NCBI GenBank assembly: GCA_030619585.1
Contig: JAUXBD010000093.1
Coordinates: 1-6,291, forward strand
Direction of reading: 5' to 3'
Origin: Desulfobacteraceae bacterium
GTDB taxonomy: Bacteria; Desulfobacterota; Desulfobacteria; Desulfobacterales; SURF-7
Length of the DNA: 6,291 bases
Made by a program: the position numbers and the translations under genes. The notes below the pieces were generated by a model. That model was not told the DNA's origin. It did not search any database and saw nothing but the letters and a program-made list of their open reading frames with translations. Below, one piece after another: positions 4,396 to 6,291 of the stretch. Every line of letters starts with the position of its first letter. Positions within the stretch are counted from its first letter, which is position 1.

Positions 4396-6063
4396 ATGAA
4401 ACAAAAAATTAAAGACCTGATCATCAGGGCTGCCAAAAGTGCCTTTGATAAGGGATCGCTTCCCTCAAACAAATTTTCCGATGTTGAGCTTGAAGAGCCA
4501 AAGGCGGAAGCCCATGGTGATTATTCCACAAACATCGCCATGGTTATGGCGTCCACCCAGAAAATGGCCCCTAGAAAAATTGCCGAAGCAATCCTTACGC
4601 ATCTGGATGACCCGGACAATATTCTTGAAAACACCCGGATCGCAGGGCCGGGCTTCATCAATTTTTTCCTTAAAGGAGCATCATGGTTGCCTGTTTTAAG
4701 CAAGGTCCACGAGGAGGAATCAAAGTTCGGTGCATGTGACCTGGGAAGGGGAAAAAAGATACAGGTGGAGTTTGTAAGTGCAAATCCAACCGGCCCCTTA
4801 CACGTGGGACACGGACGCGGAGCTGCTGTGGGTGACAGCCTTGCAAGAATTCTCTCTTTTTGTGGTTATGATGTTACAAAAGAGTACTATGTAAATGATT
4901 CAGGAAGGCAGATAAAAACACTGGGACTATCTGTTTTTCTGCGATACAAAGAGTGTTGGAAAGAAGATATCGAGTTTCCCGAAGAGTGTTACCAGGGAGA
5001 GTATATAAGAGATATTGCAAAGCAGGTAAAAGAGGAAAAGGGTAAGGATCTTCTTGGTAAAGACCAGGAGGAAGCAATTTTATACTGTGCGCGTTTTGCA
5101 TCATCAAAGATACTTGGCGGGATAAAAAAGGACCTTGATTCCTTTGGAGTAAAATTTGATAACTGGTACAGTGAGCAGACCCTGTATGATTCCGGCAAGG
5201 TTGATTCTGTAATAGACAATTTTAAAGAAAAAAGAATTATATATAGAAAAGACGGTGCCCTTTGGTTTAAAACCAGTGACTTTGGTGATGAAAAGGACCG
5301 GGTTGTTAAAAGATCAAACGGTCTTACAACATATTTTGCTTCAGATATTGCATATCACCAGGATAAGTTTGACCGGGGTTTTGATGAGGTTGTTGATATA
5401 TGGGGCGCTGATCATCACGGATATATTCCACGCATTGCGGCTTCAATAGAGGCTTCGGGTTTTGATAAAGACAGGTTTAAAGTGACCCTTATTCAACTTG
5501 TCAACCTGTTAAGGGATGGGGTTCCCGTGGCCATGTCAACAAGGTCCGGCACCTTTGATACCCTGCAAGAGGTAATAGGTGAAGTGGACAAAGATGCGGC
5601 GCGATTTATCTTTTTAACCCGTCACCATGAAAGCCCTTTGGATTTTGACCTTGAACTGGCCAAGAAAAAAACAAACGACAACCCTGTTTATTATGTTCAG
5701 TATGTTCATGCCAGGATATCCAGCATCTTACGAAAAGCCGAAAAGGAAAAAGGGATTAAAGATGTAACTCGGGACGAAAAGGCCCTTTTAATGTTAAAAG
5801 AGCCGGAGGATATCCGGCTGATGAAAAACATGTCACGGTTTCCTGAAGTTGTTGTAAACTGTGCAAGATTTATGGAGCCTCACCGTTTGACTTTTTACTT
5901 AATGGGTCTTGCATCCTCTTTTCACACCTACTACAACAAGCATAAGGTTCTCACAGACGATATTGTTTTAACTCAAGGCCGGCTCTACCTTGTTCTGGCA
6001 GTACAGAAAGTCATTAAAAACGGTCTTTTCCTGCTGGGCGTATCCGCACCGGAAAAGATGTGA
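4396..6063 (+). CDS. argS: Arginyl-tRNA synthetase
   Basis: ArgRS charges tRNA-Arg with arginine using ATP, and as a class Ia enzyme it needs the tRNA present for activation. The protein has 555 residues, the usual bacterial length. In order, it has the N-terminal Add-1-type domain (residues 1 to about 110, with AHGDYSTNIA at 39-48), the SANPTGPLHVGHGRG segment with HVGH at 136-139 (the HIGH signature), the catalytic-domain segment WGADHHGY at 336-343, and MSTRSG at 380-385 in place of a canonical KMSK, as is normal in many ArgRS. The C-terminal DALR anticodon-binding domain includes HRLTFYLMGLASSFHTYYNK from residue 496. The N-terminus MKQKIKDLI matches the family. No clear Shine-Dalgarno lies within 15 bases of the ATG, so translation may depend on the upstream gene. 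All key motifs are intact. Confidence 0.98.
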   Translation: MKQKIKDLIIRAAKSAFDKGSLPSNKFSDVELEEPKAEAHGDYSTNIAMVMASTQKMAPRKIAEAILTHLDDPDNILENTRIAGPGFINFFLKGASWLPVLSKVHEEESKFGACDLGRGKKIQVEFVSANPTGPLHVGHGRGAAVGDSLARILSFCGYDVTKEYYVNDSGRQIKTLGLSVFLRYKECWKEDIEFPEECYQGEYIRDIAKQVKEEKGKDLLGKDQEEAILYCARFASSKILGGIKKDLDSFGVKFDNWYSEQTLYDSGKVDSVIDNFKEKRIIYRKDGALWFKTSDFGDEKDRVVKRSNGLTTYFASDIAYHQDKFDRGFDEVVDIWGADHHGYIPRIAASIEASGFDKDRFKVTLIQLVNLLRDGVPVAMSTRSGTFDTLQEVIGEVDKDAARFIFLTRHHESPLDFDLELAKKKTNDNPVYYVQYVHARISSILRKAEKEKGIKDVTRDEKALLMLKEPEDIRLMKNMSRFPEVVVNCARFMEPHRLTFYLMGLASSFHTYYNKHKVLTDDIVLTQGRLYLVLAVQKVIKNGLFLLGVSAPEKM

Positions 6064-6072
6064 TCAAGCTTG

Positions 6073-6291
6073 ATGCAAACAAGTAAGCAAAAAAGTAAAA
6101 ATCCGCCGGCCAACAAAAAGCCCATGGTGGAATTAACACTTAAAGGGATTTTCGGGTGGACCTGTCTGTTTTTTTTTGTTTCTGCCTGGATGTTTGTGCT
6201 GGGCGTTTTTGTGGGCAGGGGGACGGCCCCTGTAAGTTTTGATATCAATAGCCTTCAAGAGGAGTTTGCCGCTTTAAAAGAAGCTGTTTTG
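6073..6291 (+). CDS. Membrane-anchored protein, probably SPOR-domain type, N-terminus only
   Basis: The window ends after 73 residues. A basic, Lys- and Pro-rich cytoplasmic segment (1-24) precedes one transmembrane helix (about 26-47, rich in Phe, Trp and Val). GRGTAPVSFDI follows, then the start of a helical segment (LQEEFAALKEAVL). The orientation predicts the N-terminus inside and the rest in the periplasm. Proteins with this layout directly after argS in sulfate-reducing Desulfobacterota usually carry a C-terminal SPOR domain that binds denuded peptidoglycan at the division site. That domain would lie outside the window, so the assignment is inference from context and the GRGTAP segment. 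The ATG is 9 bases after the argS stop, suggesting one operon. The ribosome binding site is weak. A run of nine T (6169-6177) falls in the helix. Confidence 0.75.
   Translation, partial: MQTSKQKSKNPPANKKPMVELTLKGIFGWTCLFFFVSAWMFVLGVFVGRGTAPVSFDINSLQEEFAALKEAVL

Noticed and set aside
3896..4410. Orphan protein and ArgRS both begin MKQK, suggesting a duplication
   Set aside because: The similarity ends after four residues and the codons differ; it is chance.

Overview
The window looks like a stretch of chromosome from a strictly anaerobic Desulfobacterota (former deltaproteobacterial) organism, most likely Desulfobacterales. This is inference. It rests on the style of the ArgRS and PriA proteins, on the single-pass protein with a GRGTAP segment directly after argS, and on a beta-oxidation-type thiolase paired with a tiny membrane protein. 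Base composition is moderate and fairly even. I see no insertion sequence, phage gene, CRISPR array or integration scar.

Layout from left to right. Positions 1 to about 827 (minus strand) hold the N-terminal part of the replication-restart helicase PriA, cut by the window edge and lacking an obvious ATG start. A divergent intergenic region of about 250 bases follows. Positions 1083-1862 (plus) encode an exported outer-membrane beta-barrel protein with a strong ribosome binding site, followed by a hairpin with a perfect 14-bp stem. Convergent to it on the minus strand is a two-gene unit: a thiolase (2175-3350) and, 15 bases downstream, a 65-residue membrane protein (1962-2159). Upstream of the thiolase is a bidirectional-looking intrinsic terminator, then two serine tRNA genes on the minus strand (GCT and TGA anticodons) with a good sigma-70-type promoter. 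Divergent from the tRNAs, a TTGACA/TATTAT promoter drives an unrecognised 157-residue acidic protein (3896-4369), argS (4396-6063) and the start of a membrane-anchored protein, probably a SPOR-domain protein (6073 to the edge).

Most of the window is housekeeping: replication restart, serine tRNAs, arginyl-tRNA synthetase. The thiolase unit and the outer-membrane protein are the accessory part. I do not see a convincing undescribed system. The points most worth a second look are the cysteine-rich active site and altered glycine loop of the thiolase, its small membrane partner, the acidic orphan protein before argS, the unclear priA start, and homopolymer runs inside two coding sequences.
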